Source: Papio anubis
Taxonomy: Eukaryota > Chordata > Mammalia > Primates > Cercopithecidae
Assembly (NCBI RefSeq): GCF_008728515.1
Contig: NC_044978.1
Location: forward strand, 143,019,787-143,083,786
Direction of reading: 5' to 3'
Length of the DNA: 64,000 bases
Shown here one piece after another: positions 20,615-31,989 of the stretch. Both the position numbers and the translations under genes were made by a program. How positions within the stretch are numbered: the stretch's first letter is position 1; each line of letters begins with the position of its first letter. The notes under the pieces are model-generated. The model searched no databases and had not been told where the DNA came from. It saw only the letters and a list, made by a program, of their open reading frames with translations.

Positions 20615-23600
20615 CTAACAAGATTCTGAAAATTGAACATTTCAGCATAAAAATCACAATGTAGCTTAACGTACCTTGTTATAAATTCAGACTAAAATAT
20701 CTGTAACAAGATAAAAGTTCACCATGGAAATGTACAATTTTTATTGACAATCATTACCATTATATAGAAGAACATGAAGAGGATGAAGAGATTCACTATA
20801 AAGTAAAAAACAATTGTCCAATCTCTTACTTTATTATAGTGTCTGAAATAAAATAGCTAGATTCAGATTCAGCAAACAATGAATGAAAGTTAATGGTTTA
20901 GAAACTCTCACTTAGTTTAATTGGAGCCAAGATTTACATTTTGTTTTAAAACATGTTTAGGAATGCTGCCTCGTTGCAACTATGGGGGTTATCATTTAGC
21001 CGTGAATGAAGAAATCTCTTCTCCTAACCTGGAGCCACATAGTCAAGCAATTAACCTGGAATTGAAGTATAATTTAAAGCCCTAAAAAATTTTACTTGCC
21101 CCCAAAACTCTCTCCCTGGGGGGTATTATGTTCCTCCCCGCCTCTTCTGTGTGAATTGAACACTTCCATCAAACTCAGACACACATACCACCACCCTCCC
21201 TAATGGAATGGCTACTAATTTCTGCTACAGTAGCTGTTTTTAAAAACTCATTATTACCCTGTCGTTCTGAACCAATGGCTTCCTTTTTGTCTTTGTTTCA
21301 CAAAAGCTGGCTAGAATTAAGAGATAGATTTTATTAGCAATACAAATGGCTAATCATGGAAAAGACAACTATACTAAGCTAAGAAAAAATTGCTTACATA
21401 TTAGGTAATAAAATCAATCAAATACTTTTATCCAGTGTGTGAATTAATAAACATAAATTTGATAGGTCTAGTTCATGACACGTAGTATATGACTTGCAAA
21501 TGTTGCTTTCCTTCCTATTAAAAGTTTCACTTAAATTCCTAATGTAAACATTGTGAAATTAGTACTTTTCAGAAAAAATAGGTTTTCTTGTCAAGGCTCC
21601 AATATTTCCACACACAGCATAGTTAGAAAGAATTAGAACTTCTTTCCAAAAGGGCAGTAGATGACTGTGCCAGTAATTGCCCAGTAGGACAAGTAAAGAA
21701 TAGTTAAATCATGAGGTAAGTCTATTACAGAGCAGAGGCTGCAAGTAAGAAACACTAGGCCCCTAATCAAATATGTTCTCCTGTTTATTACAGTGATATT
21801 CTTCAATTTTTTAATATTAAAATTTGTGTGGAAACTTAAGAAGATAATAGAGGCCAAAATTACATTCAGGCTCCATTCTATCACCTCAGTTTATTTAACA
21901 AAGAAACTCCATTAGAAAAACTTTATAATGGAGAGGAAAATTTTACTAATGGAAAATTCATTTCAGTGACATCTTATCCTTAGCCAGAAAAAGCTCTTCT
22001 GAAAGTTAGGGAATCAAGAATGCTGATGAGTTGTTGATGCAAATATGATATAGAATATCAACAAGATGATAATATGATAGAATACTCCTAGTTAACACAA
22101 CGTGGTAGAAGCAAAAATATGCTAATTAACCAAGCATTCCAATGAACAGAGGCTCTTAGGGATACTTTGTGCTGCACGTTGTGTACTTTTAATTAAGCTA
22201 TTGTTTGCAAAAGTAACTAGAGACATCATAATTTTTAAAATACAAAAATTTAGATTGTTCCAAGAACACATAGCAACACACTATTTAAAAAGATGTAATA
22301 AACAATTAAGATAAGTTATTTTTAGGGGCATACCTTGATGACTGTTGCAAGCAATATATTTATATAATAAATTTATAAATAAAAACATGTTCTGCAATTT
22401 AATATTGACTGTTTTGTGCAGCTCATATAAGCAAAATCCTTCAAAAGTCAACCCAATGTGAGTTGATATCTAGATACTAGTTTAGATATAATCAGACTTT
22501 GATAACCTTAAATTTGACCTTAGGCACCATATTGCTACCCTACTATCAGATTTACTGCTAAATAATGAATCTTTTAATATATTTGACTCCTTTATCTATT
22601 CTATTTCCAGGCCATTTTTCATGTCAAAGTAACTGGATTTAGAGTCCAAATGTCTCTCTACCCAGTTTGTAGTAAGGCTTCTCAGATTCTGATTAATTCA
22701 TAATTGAAGACAACTCAAGTATTCAAGTAGACTGCTCTCATAGTAGTTGATTGATTCTATACTATAATTTTCATCCTTTTGCATGTATACTGGATAGTAA
22801 GATTGTCTGCAGTTAGATAGATAGTCTTCTATGAAGAACAGATATGAACATATCAAGGCTTAAATATTTAAATATTGATAGCTTGTGGGAGATAAATGTT
22901 TAGAGAATATAGTAAATACAAAATTCTATAAATAACCATGATCACCCCAATTTTTAATGTTCCTATCTAGAAAATTGAAATAATAATTTTATCAACTACA
23001 AATGACCAATAAGAATTAACAATGAGATGATCTACATAAGGTTCTTGGCAGCAGAAGTATTCAATAAATGATAGTCATTCTTTACTTTTGATTTAAATGT
23101 AATATTTTATTAATAATGTAAAGAATGGATATGGTAAAAACTGTGAGGGAATTGTTTTTTCCTTTATCTTTCAGGAGTCAGATTTGTTTTCTTTCTTTCT
23201 TTCTTCTTACCTTAATTAGAGCAACTGAATCTGCAGTTTCTCTTGTTCTCCCCACAGTTTTCAATTAATGAATACTGGATAAAGGGCAGCATTGAAACTG
23301 ATTAGCCAAAATCTTTGTAAAGCAAAGATCCTCATATGGTAAAATGTCATCTATAAAATCTTTTTCAGAACATTTTTTATTCCCCAACTTTTTTTTAGAA
23401 TAATAACAGGTTAAGCAAACGTTTCCTGGATATTTCTAGAAGAGCAAATAGTAAAGTATGAGATTAAATGAATCACAGAAATACAAACACGTATCGCTGA
23501 AGGCATATCAGGAAGCCCTGATCAGAATCGCCAATCCAAATACCAACCATAGGCAAATAGGTTATGCAATCGAGTACGTAAGGCAATCTATGGAAGCTAA

Positions 23601-24205
23601 GACAAATGAAACAAAGCATAACCCTTTTAAAAGAGGTAGCTTTTATTCAGCTCCATCCAGTTGTTGCCATGAGAAATCAGACCCAATGTTGTCATATGTT
23701 CAGATTTTTCAAGATAGATGGAATATTCATCGACGTATGTTTAGATGCTTGTATCTTAAATGATGTCAACTCGTTTCATTTTGAGAGTACATTTTTGGCT
23801 AGAAGTATCCCATATACAGGCAGTTTGTGAATTCTGTGCTATTGGGTGAGTTAACTCTCCTCGCAAATGAGAAAGGTGATACTAAAAAGGTCACTGTACA
23901 ATAAATAGGAATATGTAGATCCAAAAAATGTATGCATACCAATAAGTTTAATAGCAGAGAGGGGTAAATTTATTTAGTCTATGTTAAAATTAAAATACAA
24001 TTTTCTTTTTTAAGAACATGATTTTCATATACTCTTCCTCTGCAAAAATTAACTTTATTTCCATCAAAGCCACTTTATTCTTTCTTATTCTTTATTCATC
24101 TCATTATACATTCTGGTCTACACTGGCCTTTTTAATACTATTCCTTTTCATTCTCCTAAAATCTACTACCTACACAAGTACATTTTAAAACACTAATTGA
24201 TTTTC
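20615..24205. other. 3.6 kb of unique AT-rich sequence
   Basis: I recognise no interspersed repeat over most of this stretch, which makes it the longest apparently repeat-free interval. It has no convincing gene. The only point of note is a CpG-richer piece at about 23480-23780, which holds a 101-codon ATG frame and is listed separately. Confidence 0.5.
23458..23763 (+). other. 101-codon ATG frame in a CpG-retaining patch (doubtful gene)
   Basis: The frame starts with ATG, with A at -3. It encodes a hydrophilic, K/N/Q-rich peptide (LKAYQEALIRIANPNTNHRQ near the start) and ends in a stop after CLYLK. I do not recognise the protein. At least seven CpG sites lie between 23490 and 23780 (for example CGTATCGC, ATCGAGTACG, ATCGACGT), many more than in flanking DNA. 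No signal peptide, splice signals or poly(A) signal tie it to a transcript. It may be chance, an old exon, or a recently arrived retrocopy. Confidence 0.2.
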
Positions 24206-24209
24206 ATGG

Positions 24210-24355
24210 ACAAATACAAATGTAAGTTTTCTGAGAGCAAAAACAACCAATCACTTACTCTCAACTTTATCCTTTGCACCCTGCACAATGCCAGAGGCAT
24301 GGAGATGATCAATACATATTTCTGGAATTAATGCATATTTCTGGAATTAATGAAT
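24210..24355 (+). repeat. L2 3' end with a 19-bp tandem duplication
   Basis: The order 'ttttctgagagcaaaaac', 'gcaccctgcacaatgccagaggc', 'gatcaatacatatttctgg' follows the end of L2 (or MIR) elements. The unit CATATTTCTGGAATTAATG occurs twice in tandem (24315-24333 and 24334-24352) without a mismatch. Confidence 0.55.
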
Positions 24356-24484
24356 CAGTGAATGATCACCCCAGTCAGAAATGCTGGTTCCATTCTCTAA
24401 AAAACTAGAATATTTCTTAGGTTTGGAAGCACTTGTCTTAAACTTTCTGGTTCTAAGCCCTTTTGGTAAACTGAAAAAAAGGTG

Positions 24485-24780
24485 GTTTTTTTGTTGTTTT
24501 GTTTTGTTTTTTTAAGAAGGAGTTTTGTTCTGTTGCCCAGGCTAGCGTGCAGTGGTGCATTCTTGGCTCACTGCAACCTCTGCCTCCTATTTTCAAGCAA
24601 TTATCTGCCTTAGCCTCCCGAATAGCTGGGATTAGCACATCCGGCTAATTTTCTGTATGTTTAGTAGAGACAGGGTTTCACCATCTTGGCCAGGCTGGTC
24701 TTGAACTGCTGACCTGGTGATCCACCCATCTTGGCCTTCCAAAGTGCTGAGATTATAGGCGTGAGCCACCTCACCTGGCC
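24485..24780 (-). repeat. AluS-like element
   Basis: An Alu on the minus strand follows a T-rich tail with TTTTG units. Landmarks are 'ctgttgcccaggctagcgtg', 'ctcactgcaacctctgcctcc' and 'caaagtgctgagattatagg'. AAGGTG flanks both ends (24479-24484 and 24781-24786). There is a small deletion in the linker region. Confidence 0.9.
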
Positions 24781-24786
24781 AAGGTG

Positions 24787-25660
24787 TGTCACATATTAAT
24801 GGTTGTCAGTTTTCTTGCTGTCTTTAAAATGTAGAGTACTCAGGCTACACTATGTACAAGTCTGGGCCCCAGAATTCAACTTTGGGATATTAGAAATAGT
24901 CTCACCCAAACATACCTGTTTCTTTCTTATTTACTCTCCCTCACTAGATTTTAATATCTTTGCAAGCAGAAGTGACATTGTGTATTAACTGCTTACTCTC
25001 ATTAAAATGATTAGCCCAAAGACTTCCCACATGATAATCCTTTAATGAAGTGAAATGAATAAAAATTGATAAGGAAATGTTTTACTCTAACTCGACATTT
25101 CTAATTATTTTTCAGTGGCATTGTTATTTTTTTCATCCCAGTCTTCATATCAGATGTTCAAATAATTAAAAAGAAATAAAATATGAAATGTCTAATCATC
25201 AGCTGAATTTAGTTCAACATCATATTATCATTTTTTGCTCATCTGTCAAACACCATCCTTGATGCTGAGGAACCAAAGAAACAAATACAGACAAAAGGAG
25301 GCATAGCACAGTGATATGCACAGTAATGGCAAGATGTTCCAGGTGCTGCTGGAGGAAATAGAAGTTATTGACACTATGTAGGGTGATGCACAAGTGCTAT
25401 TTACTAAAAAGCTTTGTTTAATGCAACCCCACTGTTGAAATCCTATATTTCTTCAAATTCATTAAGAGAGAAGGGTAATTTTAATCACCAGATTTTAAAA
25501 TGTAATTTAATAATTTAGACATGAAATCAGAGTGTCAGGTAATTGTTGGCTTTCACTTCCTCAAAGACCATTGCCTTCACTTGTGCTGTCTCATGTTCTA
25601 CCCTGAGGCCATGTTTATCCAATCTCTGAGATGACCACACTCCAGATAGGAGGCGTTACT
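24787..25660. other. AT-rich sequence, nothing firmly recognised
   Basis: A piece near 25235-25400 ('ccatccttgatgctgagg') has the flavour of an old L2/MIR-like repeat, but I cannot align it with confidence. Confidence 0.4.
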
Positions 25661-25664
25661 GTAT

Positions 25665-25975
25665 TATTTATCTATCACTGTATAACAAATCACCCTATAT
25701 TTGACATCTCAAGACAACAAACACTTATTATTTCATGAAGTTTCTGAGGGTCGGGAATCTCACAGAGGCTTCGCTGTTTGGTCTGACTCAGGGTCTCTCC
25801 CAAGTTGCAGTCAAGCTCTTGCTTGGAGCTCTGGTCGTCTCTAAATTTTGCTGCAGTTGGAAAACCTGCTTCCAAGCTCACCTGTGTGGTTTCGGCAGCC
25901 TGAGTTCTCACCATGTGGACTTTTCCATAGGGCTGCTGATAACACGGCAACTTCCTTCTTCCAAAATGAGAGATT
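25665..25975 (-). repeat. Old LTR-like repeat (MLT-type)
   Basis: The order 'tatctatcactgtataacaa', 'cttattatttcatgaagtttc', 'ctgagggtcgggaatctc' and 'tccatagggctgctgataac' matches a widespread LTR-like family whose better copies read 'cataacaaaccaccccaaaac'. The same family is seen at 48075-48480. Assignment to MaLR is tentative, and so is the strand. Confidence 0.5.
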
Positions 25976-25984
25976 CAAAATAAA

Positions 25985-26560
25985 GACAAAAAAAGTGGAC
26001 ACCTGTGGCAAGTTCAAAGATTTCAAGGCTGATTAAGGGAAAAAACAAGTCCATGGAATGGCAGTACATTGCAAGATTTATTGGGTGGTGCTTAGACAAG
26101 GTTGCATGACAGAAGTCCCTCAGGGCAGGAGACTTCCCAGGGACAGCAGCAAGAGACACTGTCCACAGGGTGAAGAGGATAAGGAAACTCCTGGGGAAGG
26201 AGGGGAATCTGAGAGACGGTTTCCGTGTATAGGTGATGTCATTTAGTGACAAGGTGGGAGTTTCTGGGTCAGTGAGCTCCAAAGGACAGCAGAAGTTTGG
26301 AGTCTTTTAAAGTTACAAGGTTTGTCTTATCTATGCCTAGCAGGTGTTGGCTGCAATTTTACAGGGTATGCAAAGCAGGAAGGCTTAAAATCACTAAATA
26401 TATACTTATTTAGGCTATACTTAAAGCAATTGGATGTGTACGAATTTGAATTTGGTACCTACAGGTTTTGAACAAATGGTCCTTACCATGCTGCGGGGTA
26501 AATAACATCAGGGCCCCTATACAGAAATCATGTTTGGTTCATTTACATAACAGCATTGAA
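25985..26560 (-). repeat. Candidate solo LTR of an endogenous retrovirus
   Basis: Read on the minus strand, about 500 bp of moderately GC-rich sequence ends with CACCACCCAATAAATCTTGC, a poly(A) signal in the position of an LTR R region, then a short U5-like stretch. No TATA box, exact ends or 5-bp duplication could be fixed. The call rests on layout only and I do not recognise the family. Confidence 0.4.
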
Positions 26561-26575
26561 GACTGAACCCACAAT

Positions 26576-26655
26576 CTTTTTTTTTTTTTTTTTTTTTTTT
26601 TTAGATGGCATCTTGCTCTGTTGCCTAGACTGGTGTGCAGTGGTGCAATCATAAG
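26576..26655 (-). repeat. 5'-truncated Alu stub with poly(T)
   Basis: A T run (about 26576-26602) is followed by only about 50 bp of Alu 3' end ('gcatcttgctctgttgcctag', 'gtgcagtggtgcaatcata'). It is a heavily 5'-truncated Alu on the minus strand. Confidence 0.8.
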
Positions 26656-28310
26656 CAAGAAGCTACAGTCTTTTATAACTTAATCTCAGAATTAATATAT
26701 CATTACATCTTCAATACGAAAAGGGTCAAGAAAAATTCTGGTACAAGGCATGGGATGACTATACAAGGATAAGAAATCAAGGAGGTAGAGATCATTGGAA
26801 GCCATGCTGGACGCTGGCTTCTATACCTACGAGAAATCACAGCTGAAGAAGTGAGTGTGAACCACAGTTGTATACCAACTTTCCTTCTTTTTCTGGTGCC
26901 AACCCTTGCCAAGACTGTCTGGACACTTACTAGTGTTTTACTCTCTAGTCTATTAATCTAAGGTTGTATTTTTACTTTAGCTAATTTTCTGGATTCAATA
27001 TTTTTCTTCTTTGTACTAAGGTACTCATAGGTTTTGTTTTCCTTGGCTGATTTTCTGAACTTCAACTGGATAAGCCCTAACTTTTGCATTTACCCACCTG
27101 TCAGGTAGAACTCAACTTATTTTCCCAGCTCCCACAAACCTTCCCCGATGGATTGTCAGAAAATTACAACATGGTGTAAAATCTTTTAAGGATAAAGCTA
27201 CTACAGATAACCTCTAACGCATTTTTATATAAAGGCAAAAAATTAACACCATGTTATCATATACAACAATAATAACACAAGCAATAATCTTTTCTCACGG
27301 ATCCTTCTTCAGTGATTTCTTCCTTTTCCCTTAAAAACTTCTGCAATAAGTGAGCAGGTGGGTGATAAAACATCTAAAATTCCTACATCACAAAAAATAT
27401 TGACTGTAAATCAGGCATATCTTGTTATTCTTTCACCTGTGTAGAACTCCTGATCTTGGCTTCATTCATAATAGAAACTCATATTCAGATGGTTCTATAG
27501 AGAGTAGGAAAAAATGTGACATTCACCTGTCAGTACCCATATTGTTCTAGAAAAGTTATGATATTGTTGACTTTAAGCAACGAGTAATCCAAAATTATAA
27601 TTCTTTGAATATTAGTTTTAATACTAAGTTTTGATACTTTCATTTCATTGTGTTATAATATGCCTCTTCCACTTTCATCTTCTTTTCTGTGACTATTCCT
27701 CTTTGGGACCATGAGAAGGTTACTTGATGATTAAGTGATTGTCACTCCTTTCTTCTTTGTTCACACCATCTTTCCAAAGCATTTCATATTTAAAAAACAC
27801 GTACAATTTTATCAGCCCACATGGTTAAGTTAAGAAAGATTGCAATAAATCATTCTTACCCATCCTTAATTGTCTTCGTTTGTGAGCAGACATGCAGAAC
27901 AATCCCTGTCTAGACAGAGCTGACACTTTCCACCATCATTCAAGGGTGACCTTTGAGTCATAAATTCCAGGAGGTGAAAGAGATAAACAAATCCTTTGAG
28001 ATTAAAGTTATCTCTTCACAGGTTATCTGAGTGCCACACTTACTAGGGTTATTTATTGTTCAAACCTTTTTTCTGCATAAGAAAAAAAATGCATTTAAAA
28101 TTATTCAATGCTTGTTATTATATGTCAGGTCTTGGGGTAAAATGGAAGGTTAAAGAAAAAGAAAGATATGGCCTAATTATCAGGTAGCTTAAAGTTCAAC
28201 TAAGGAAAACGCATCAGCCAAAAAAAAAAAAAAGCACACAATACTATTACTGCAGATTGTGGTAATTACTGAGCACGGTGTAAGCATAGAGCAGATTCTG
28301 ATCTCGTCTG
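26656..28310. other. Unique AT-rich sequence, nothing recognised
   Basis: No gene or repeat is supported. Short frames here are within chance. Confidence 0.5.
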
Positions 28311-28314
28311 TAGG

Positions 28315-28565
28315 GTCATGAAAAGTTTTACTCAGGAACTGACTTCACAGCTAAGACTGGAGAATGAAAAGGGCTTAACTAGAAAGAGAGGAGGGATGAT
28401 AAGGAAAAGATATGGAAAAAGAGTCTCAGTAATAGATAGATTATGTCACAGACATAAAAATAAAAGGAAAATAAAATCGGCTGTAGATGAAGCACAGAGA
28501 GAGGAAGGGGTAGCAAAAAATGAACATGGAGATGTGGGTATGAATCAGATCATGTAGGTTCCTGT
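28315..28565 (+). repeat. Old medium-reiterated repeat, left half
   Basis: The order 'ctcaggaactgacttcacagc', 'gaaaagggcttaactagaaag' and GAATCAGATCATGTAGGTTC follows an old mammalian repeat whose next section normally reads 'ttttattctaagtgcaatggg'. It is cut off by the Tigger insertion and appears to continue at 31990-32160. A similar repeat is at 45980-46320. I cannot name the family. Confidence 0.45.
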
Positions 28566-29122
28566 GAATATGGTGACCGTATAACTTATTGTTCAAATTA
28601 TTATCATTCTGAGAGTGAAAGGTGAAGCTATTACTTTTTTCAGGACACCAGGCATAAATCAAGACTCTCCAAGGCAAATAAGAATTTATGATATTTCTAC
28701 ATACAGGCCACATTAAGGATTTTGTTCTTAATAGTAAGAGAAATAACTACAGTGATGCATTGCTTAACTATGGGAAATTATTCTGAAAAGTGTATCCTTA
28801 GGCAATTTTGTCATTTCACAAACATCACAGAGTGTACTTACACAAACATATATGGTATAACGTACTACATGCCTAGACTATATGATATAGCTATTGCTCC
28901 TAGGCCACAAACCTGTATGGCATGTTATTGCACTAAATACTATAGGTAATTTTAATACAATGCTATTAGTATATCTAAACATAGAAAATGTACAGTAAAA
29001 TATGGTATAAAAGATAAAAGATAGTACAACTACATAGAGAATGTACCATAAGTGAAACTTGCACAACTGGAAGTTGCTCTGGGTGAGTCAGTGAGCGAAT
29101 GGTGAGTGACTGTGAAGGCCTG

Positions 29123-29557
29123 TGTATTAGTCTGCTCTCACATTGCTATAAAGAACAACCTGAGACTGGGTAATTTATAAGGAAAAGAGGTTTAATTGGT
29201 TTATGGTTTCACAGGTTGTATAGGAAGCATATCTGAGGAGGCCTCAGGAAACTTACAATCATGACAGAAGGTGAAGAGGAAGGAGTCACATCTTACATGG
29301 CTGGAGCAGGAGGAAGACAGAGAAGGGGTAGTTGCAGCACACTTTTAAACAATGAGATCTCATGAGAACTCACTCACTATTATGAGAACAGCAGGCCGGG
29401 TGCGGTGGCTCACACCTGTAATCCTAGCACTTTGGGAGGCCGAGGAGGCTGAAGTTAGCTCTCATGATCAAATTACCCTAATCAGGCCCCTCCTCCAACA
29501 CTGGGGATTACCATACAACATGAGATTTGGGCTGAGACAAAAATACAACCCATATCA
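29123..29557 (-). repeat. 3' LTR of the second MaLR provirus, holding an Alu stub
   Basis: It runs from TGTATTAGTCTGCTCTCAC to CCATATCA. Motifs include 'gagactgggtaatttataagg', GAAACTTACAATCATGACAG and GATCTCATGAGAACTCACTC. A 52-bp Alu head is inserted at 29394-29445. Confidence 0.85.
29394..29445 (+). repeat. 52-bp Alu head, 3'-truncated
   Basis: The fragment starts exactly at the Alu 5' end (GGCCGGGTGCGGTGGCTCAC) and stops after 'gggaggccgagg'. There is no right monomer, no A-tail and no clear duplication. Retrotransposed Alus are normally truncated at the 5' end, so losing the 3' end needs a later deletion or a template switch. Confidence 0.85.
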
Positions 29558-29954
29558 TTCCACCGTGGGTCCCTCGGAAATCTCACTTCCTTCTCACATT
29601 GAAAAATACAATCACGCCTTCCCAACAGTCACCCAAAGTCAACGAAGTCTTAATTCATTTCGGCATTAACTCAAAATCCACATTCCAAAGTCTTATCTGA
29701 GACAAGGCAAGTCCCTTGAGCCTCTGAGTCTGTAAAATCAAAAGCAAGTTAGTTACTTCCAAGATATAATGAAGGTACAGACCTTGGGTAAATGCTCCCA
29801 TTCCAAATGGGAGAAATTGGGCAAAACAAGGCAGCTAAAAATGCCATTCAAGTCCAAAACCCAGCAGGCAGTCATTAAATCTTAAAACTCCAAAACAAAC
29901 TCCTTTGACTCCACGTCCGACATCCAGGCCACACTGTTGCAAGGGATGGGCTCC

Positions 29955-30317
29955 TGATATGGTTTGGGTGAATCCCCACACAAATTTCATCTTGAATTGT
30001 AGCTCCCATCATTCTCACTTGTTGTGGGAGGGACCCAGTGGGAGATAATTGAATCATAAGGGCGATTTCTCCCATACTGTTCTGGTAGTAATAAAAAAGT
30101 CTCATGGGAGCTGATGGTTTTATAAGAGGAACCCTTTTCACTTGGCTCTCATTCTCTTCTCTTGTCTGCTGCCATGCGAGACATGCCTTTCACCTTCTGC
30201 CATGATGGTAAGACCTCCCCAGTCATGTGGAACTGTGAGTCCATTAAACCTCTTTCTTTTGTAAATTGCCCAATCTCAGGTATGTCTTTATCACCAGCAT
30301 GAAAACAGACTAATACA
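29955..30317 (+). repeat. THE1-like solo LTR with a perfect 5-bp duplication
   Basis: The LTR runs from TGATATGGTTTGGGTGAATC to ACAGACTAATACA. GCTCC lies on each side (29950-29954 and 30318-30322). Motifs include ATCTTGAATTGTAGCTCCC, GGTTTTATAAGAGGAACCC and CATTAAACCTCTTTCTTTTG. It sits on the plus strand inside a minus-strand MaLR internal region, as at 18160. Confidence 0.92.
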
Positions 30318-30913
30318 GCTCCCAAGGCCTTGGGCAGCTCTGCTCCTGTGGCCTGTGGCTCTGCAGGGTACAGTGCCCACGGCTGCTTTCATGGGCTGGC
30401 ATTGAGTGCCTGTGCAAGCTGTAGGTGGATCTACCATTCTGGGGTCTGGAGGATGGTGGCCCTCTTCTCACAGCTACCCTAGATAGTACCCCAAGGTGCC
30501 CTCTGTGTGCAGGTTCCAAACCCACATTTCCCCTCCACACTGCTCTAGTAGAGGTTCTCCATGAGGGCTCTGCCCCTGCAGCAGACTTCTGCCTGGATGT
30601 ACATCCTGTGAAATCTAGGTGAAGGCTCCAAAGCCCCACTTCTTGCTGTCTGCACATCTGCTGGCTTAATATCACATGGAAGCCACTGAGGCTTATGACT
30701 CACAACCTCTGGAGAAGCAGCCTGAGACATATCTGGGACCTTTTTAGCCACAGCTGGGAGCAGCAGGGATGCAGGGAACAATGTTTTGAAGTTGTACAGG
30801 GCAGCCAGGCCCTGCTTCTGGCCCAGGAAACCATTCTTCCCTCCTAGACCTCCAGGCCCATGATGGGAGGGCCTCTGAAATGCCTCTGAGGCATTTTTCC
30901 CATTGTCTTGGCT

Positions 30914-30961
30914 ATTATTTGGTTCGGGCAAAAGTAATTGCTGTTTTTGCCATTACTTTCA
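30914..30961 (+). mobile_element. Half of a MADE1 (mariner-derived MITE)
   Basis: The sequence GGGCAAAAGTAATTGCTGTT and the next 'tttgccattacttt' match one arm of MADE1, an 80-bp palindromic mariner derivative. The second arm is missing, and the sequence runs straight into LTR sequence at about 30962. Confidence 0.85.
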
Positions 30962-31989
30962 AGAAGAGGAAGGAGTCACATCTTACATGGCCGGAGCAGG
31001 AAGAAGAGAGAGAAAGGGGAGATGCCACACATTTTCAAATAACCAGGTCTTGTGAGAACTCACTCACTATCATGAGAAAAAGTCTATCCCCGTGATGCAA
31101 TCAACTCCCACCAGGCCCCTTCTCAACATTGTATATTACAATTAGACATGAGATTTGGGCCCTGGTCAGAAATGCAAACTCTGTCAGTTTATGACATTAT
31201 TGTACATTACTCTAGGCTTTATAAGCAAGGTACATTTAGGCTGTACTAAATTTATTAAATATTGTTTTATTTCTTCAAAGGTAAATTAACCTTAGCTTGC
31301 TAAAACTTTTAAATTTATAAACTGTTTACTTTTTAATTTTTGATTTTTTTTGTAATAACACAGCTTAAACACAAACACGTTGTACATCTGTACAAAACGT
31401 TTTCTTTTTATCCTTATAAACTATTTTTCTATTTTTAAATTTTTTTCCTGCTTTTCAAACTTTGTGTTTCTGTTTTGACATAAGCATGCATATTAGCCTA
31501 TGCAGGACCAGAATCATCATTATCGCTGTTTCACACCTCTATATCTTCCCGTTGGAAGGTTTTCAGGGCCAATAACATGCATGGAGCTGCCATCTCCTTT
31601 GATAACAATGCCTTCTTCTGGATACTTCCTGAAGGACCTGCCCGAAGCTCTTTTATAGTTAACTTTTTCTGTATATAAGCAGAAGGAGCACACTCTAAAA
31701 TAACAATAAAAAGTATACTATAGTAAAACATAAACCTTTAACATAGTCATTTATTAGCAAGTATTAAGTACTGTACACGATAGTATTTATTATACTTTTA
31801 AATGAATGACAGCATAATAGGTTTGTTTACAACAGCATTACCCAAAAAATGTGAATAATGTTTTGCAACAGGTTATTAAGGTGGCTACAACATCACTAAA
31901 CAATAGGAATGTTTTAGCTCCATTATAATCTTATGGGACCGTGTCACTGAAGAAAATCTCATCATGCAGCACATGATTGTAATTTAAAA

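Larger units (their letters stand above)
29123..31186 (-). mobile_element. MaLR provirus inserted in the Tigger, 5' LTR truncated
   Basis: The left LTR (29123-29557) and MST/THE1-type internal sequence (29558-29954, 30318-30913) lie on the minus strand. The internal part matches the one at 17902-20239 in order. Compare AAATCAAAAGCAAGTTAGTT and 'gtgggagaaattgggc'-type motifs, and 'gtggatctaccattctggggtctgga'. The right LTR is only partly present (about 30962-31186): a deletion has removed its left part. Flanking GCCTG and GTTTA may be a decayed duplication, since the Tigger consensus has GCCTA there. Confidence 0.85.
28750..31979 (+). mobile_element. Tigger-family DNA transposon (Tc/mariner), interrupted
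   Basis: The left end CAGTGATGCATTGCTTAACT (from 28750) and the right end GCAGCACATGATTG (to 31979) are inverted copies. TA dinucleotides flank both, as for Tc/mariner insertions. Internal landmarks are AGTGTACTTACACAAACATA, GGAAGTTGCTCTGGGTGAG and TTATAATCTTATGGGACC. A transposase C-terminal remnant lies on the minus strand near 31530-31730 with in-frame breaks. The element is cut by a MaLR provirus at 29123-31186. I think it is the Tigger3/Golem type, but that name needs a search. Confidence 0.85.

Noticed and set aside
25908..26282. 124-codon minus-strand frame
   Set aside because: It runs across the edges of two old LTR-like repeats and resembles no protein that I know.
30310..30931. 121- and 128-codon minus-strand frames
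   Set aside because: They are MaLR internal sequence without a recognisable domain. The first also begins near a nested LTR edge.
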